The position numbers were made by a program, and so were the translations under genes. This document shows positions 61,377 to 64,000 of a DNA stretch of 64,000 nucleotides, one piece after another; position 1 is the stretch's first letter; every line of letters begins with the position of its first letter. The notes under the pieces were generated by a model. That model was not told the DNA's origin. It was given only the letters and a program-made list of their open reading frames with translations, and did no database searches. This stretch comes from Lolium rigidum (Eukaryota; Streptophyta; Magnoliopsida; Poales; Poaceae): assembly GCF_022539505.1 (NCBI RefSeq), contig NC_061508.1, positions 60,184,033-60,248,032 on the forward strand, given 5' to 3'.

Positions 61377-64000
61377 TGTAACGCCCCAACTTTTGCAACC
61401 TTGTTTAAGTGTCCAGAGTGCAAAAATCAGGGGGAACAAAAACTTTTTCTAAAGACTAAATGAGATGAATTGCATTGACGTGCTTGTTAACATGAATTGC
61501 TTTTGGTTTGCTTGTAGATGAATTGTCTTGATCTTCTTGTTTAAAATCTTCTTGACCTACATAATAGTAAATCTCTTTGTCAACTATCACTTGGTGCCTT
61601 CCCTCAAGTACTTCACCACATCAACATCACCCCAACACGATCCTTGTGCCCTAGTGGTCATGTCAATTCAAAACACTACTATCTAATTGATAAAATAATT
61701 ATCTTGGACACTTCCCTCTCTTTTCAAGTGGTTTTACTTTTTTATAAAATAGTGAGCCAAGAATTATTTTGATACAAAGATTTTTAAAACTAAGTATTTA
61801 TAAAATCTACAGGAATCTATCAGTTGGTATGATTCCACTACTTTGCAAATATTTATTTTATTAATGTTTTACAAAAGGATTTCAAACACTTTTGAAACCT
61901 TATAAAATTGAGGAGATGTTCCTATCTCCACTATTTTCTGGAAAATCTCATCAAAGCTTTGCCCCTTTATTTAAAACCCTTCCTAAACCCTACCAGGGCA
62001 TGATGATCACTGAGCACTTGTTCAACAATTTCTTCTTGATTTGTTGGATAGTTGTTTGTATTGTTTTTGTTGACTGTGTGTGACGAGTTGACGGTGTGTG
62101 TGTCTTTGTTAACTTTGATTGAATTGCTTTTGGGGTGTGACCCTTGCCTTGAAGCTTGTTTGCAATATTATGAAACCAAACAACGCCTCTTAAAATCAAT
62201 ACAATGATTTATGGCATCAAATCATGTTTTCCAAAATTTGGAGTTTCTCTCCATTTTTTTAACACCATAAAGCCCTAAATTCATCTTCCCTATTTTCACT
62301 ACAAAACTATTTCTAGTTTTAACAAATATTTTCAAATTATTTTATCAAACAAAATGGGGAATGTGACTGGTGCTTTACATCACCTTATTTCCACCGAAAA
62401 ATAAATTCTATATAATTATTCTCTTTGTTCCATTTTCCCATTTTGACAAAAGGCTTGTTATTGGTGTATATGCCATTTTGTGCACTATTACTCCCCAAAT
62501 AATTTGGGAAAAATTTCTACCAAGCTATCATTTCTAGTAGAGCCTTATGAACCCAAAACCCTACCTCGCCATTGTTCCAAAATATCAAAATCTTTTTCAA
62601 ATGTTCTCCTTTCAAATTTGGACCAAAACACATATAATGTTCGAGCCTAACTCAAAATAGAGCCAAATCTACACGACACCTTTTATACCTCATTCTCATT
62701 TCCCTGATCTATTTTCCAGCTTCAACTATTCCACACAAACCCTCTTTTGATCAAAAGGTTATTTGATCAATTACATCCATATCGAATACATTTTTTTCTT
62801 CCAAGATCTCTCAAATCCCTCTCTAATGCAATCAATGGCCCTCCCATCCTCTACATGTTTTTTTTTCTTCTTCTTTTCTCTCCTTAAACACCTACCTTGA
62901 TCTTTGAGCAATGTTTTGCTCGTTTAGGCTAGGCACAAAAATTAGGAGATGGTCACGCCGACCATGCATTGTGCCATGCATGCACTCGATCTCTCTCTCT
63001 CTCGTCTCCTATCTCTCTCAACCACCACGAGCTGCACCCAGACCCAGCCATACTTGAGGTCATTTTGTCTTTACCCTTTTTGTTGCCACGGAAGGAAGTG
63101 GCCAAGCCTTGACTTGGTGCACTTATGCACATGAAGCATCTCCCCTCCCCACTTCTTGCCAAATCAATGAGCAACCTACACCCTGTCTCCCTCCTGCAAG
63201 ACCTGCACCTCATTGCTTCCCTAGCTGGCTCTAGACCCTCTCCCTTCCTCTCTTTATTTGGGAACCGACTGGATGGACATCTCCCTCTCGATCTCCTGCC
63301 GCTCTCCAAATGATGTCGCTTGAGGCCAGCCCGTGGGCGACCTCAACTCCCTGCACCCCTACCACCGGTACCTCCCTCCCAGACACGCTCACGAGCAGCG
63401 CCGCGCCCTGCCTGGTCCGCGCTGGTCGACGCCGACCTGGTTTCTTTTTAGCGAGCACCTGCCGGGCGGCGCGACGTGAGGCGCAGCCTCTCCGCTTTCC
63501 GCGGCACTGGGCCATCCCCTTCCTTTCATTTTGTCCGTCGTGACCAGCACACACTTGATAAGACCCCTCCCCGTTCCAGAACATCCCCTCCTCTTTTCCC
63601 TGGTACCGACCTGGGCGCCTCGACCCGTCTTTTCATCGAGCACCCCTCTGGCACGAGTGACTGCTCGATCACCGTGGCTTCCCACGCGAGAACCGGACAC
63701 CTGCTATCCTCCAAATCGCCTCTCCACGCGCGAGGACGCTCCAGCACCGCCCTTCGTACCCAATGGCCGACCAGGGGCGCCTCCATCCCCGCCATGGTCG
63801 CCATGGATAGCGTCCACCGTGCACCGCTGCCTCCAACTTTTTAACTCGGACCCGAGCCCTTCCTTACCCATCCCTTGTCTCATTTCCTCTTCCCTCCCCT
63901 CTCTGTGCCTCTCGGAAGCCGCAGAGGTGGAGCCCTTCCCTGCTCCTTCTCGCCGGAGAAGAGGCCGAGTTAGGCCGGCCCCGCCGCATGTCGTGCTGCA
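61377..64000 (+). repeat. 3' LTR of LARD-1 (partial)
   Basis: The first 2624 bp of the 3' LTR, aligned to 52894-55510. The first 0.4 kb differs at about 20 positions plus small indels; the following 1.5 kb is nearly identical. The window ends inside it. Confidence 0.92.

Larger units (their letters stand above)
52894..64000 (+). mobile_element. LARD-1: non-autonomous gypsy-like element with 6.5-kb LTR (3' end outside window)
   Basis: Plus-strand element: 5' LTR 52894-59369, PBS 59374-59386, interior to 61376 (2007 bp between LTRs), PPT 61361-61376, 3' LTR from 61377 to beyond the window end. The interior has no retroviral-type domains. It is inserted in the 5' LTR of LARD-2; left flank AGGAC (52889-52893) is the expected target-site duplication. 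It is the youngest layer of the nest by position. Confidence 0.87.

Overview
The window is a chromosome segment from a grass, most likely a Pooideae species (Triticeae/Poeae type). I infer this from the LTR-retrotransposon families, the CACTA transposase, a GC-rich first exon typical of grass genes, and two genes with normal GT-AG introns. I cannot fix the genus from sequence alone. One 100-N block at 6788-6887 is an assembly gap.

The left part (1-16.5 kb) is mostly decayed transposon sequence. It holds two minus-strand LINE remnants (about 1.39-2.66 kb and 2.67-5.37 kb) and a chimera of three LTR pieces (5.37-7.05 kb) containing the gap. It also holds two Helitron-type 3' ends (7672 and 12152), a minisatellite with a period of about 105 bp (7.86-8.69 kb), a long-LTR remnant (about 12.15-14.86 kb), and a short LINE-derived insertion with a clear 14-15 bp target-site duplication (15591-16468).

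The central part holds the only two host genes I can support, both on the + strand. A GAUT-like GT8 glycosyltransferase (17025-19725, two exons) carries an apparent one-base insertion that breaks its frame just before the catalytic DD motif. A DCD-domain protein (26575-31372, four coding exons plus a probable 5'-UTR intron) has a C-terminal array of 16-residue repeats. Between them (19.7-26 kb) lie tandem duplications and a degenerate repeat array, but no gene I can recognise.

The right part (33.2-64 kb) is a four-deep nest of transposons. A CACTA transposase remnant (minus) is split at 35197/35198 by a Tat-like Ty3/gypsy element (minus, LTR 1168 bp) with a truncated gag-like ORF and an antisense acidic ORF. 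The right LTR of that element is split at 41159/41160 by a LARD-like element (minus) with 6.39-kb LTRs and a 2.85-kb non-coding interior. Its right LTR is in turn split at 52893/52894 by a second LARD-like element (plus) with a 6.48-kb LTR and a 2.0-kb non-coding interior, whose 3' LTR runs off the window. Nearly half the window is therefore a stack of insertions, each placed in the right-hand part of the one before.

The two genes show no sign of working together: one is a presumed Golgi pectin or cell-wall enzyme and the other a stress/cell-death-type DCD protein. I saw no CRISPR, tRNA, rRNA or prokaryote-like system. The most informative signals are transposon-biological: non-autonomous elements with giant LTRs, uneven LTR-LTR divergence, an antisense ORF inside a retrotransposon, and a small element whose two ends are perfect palindromes.
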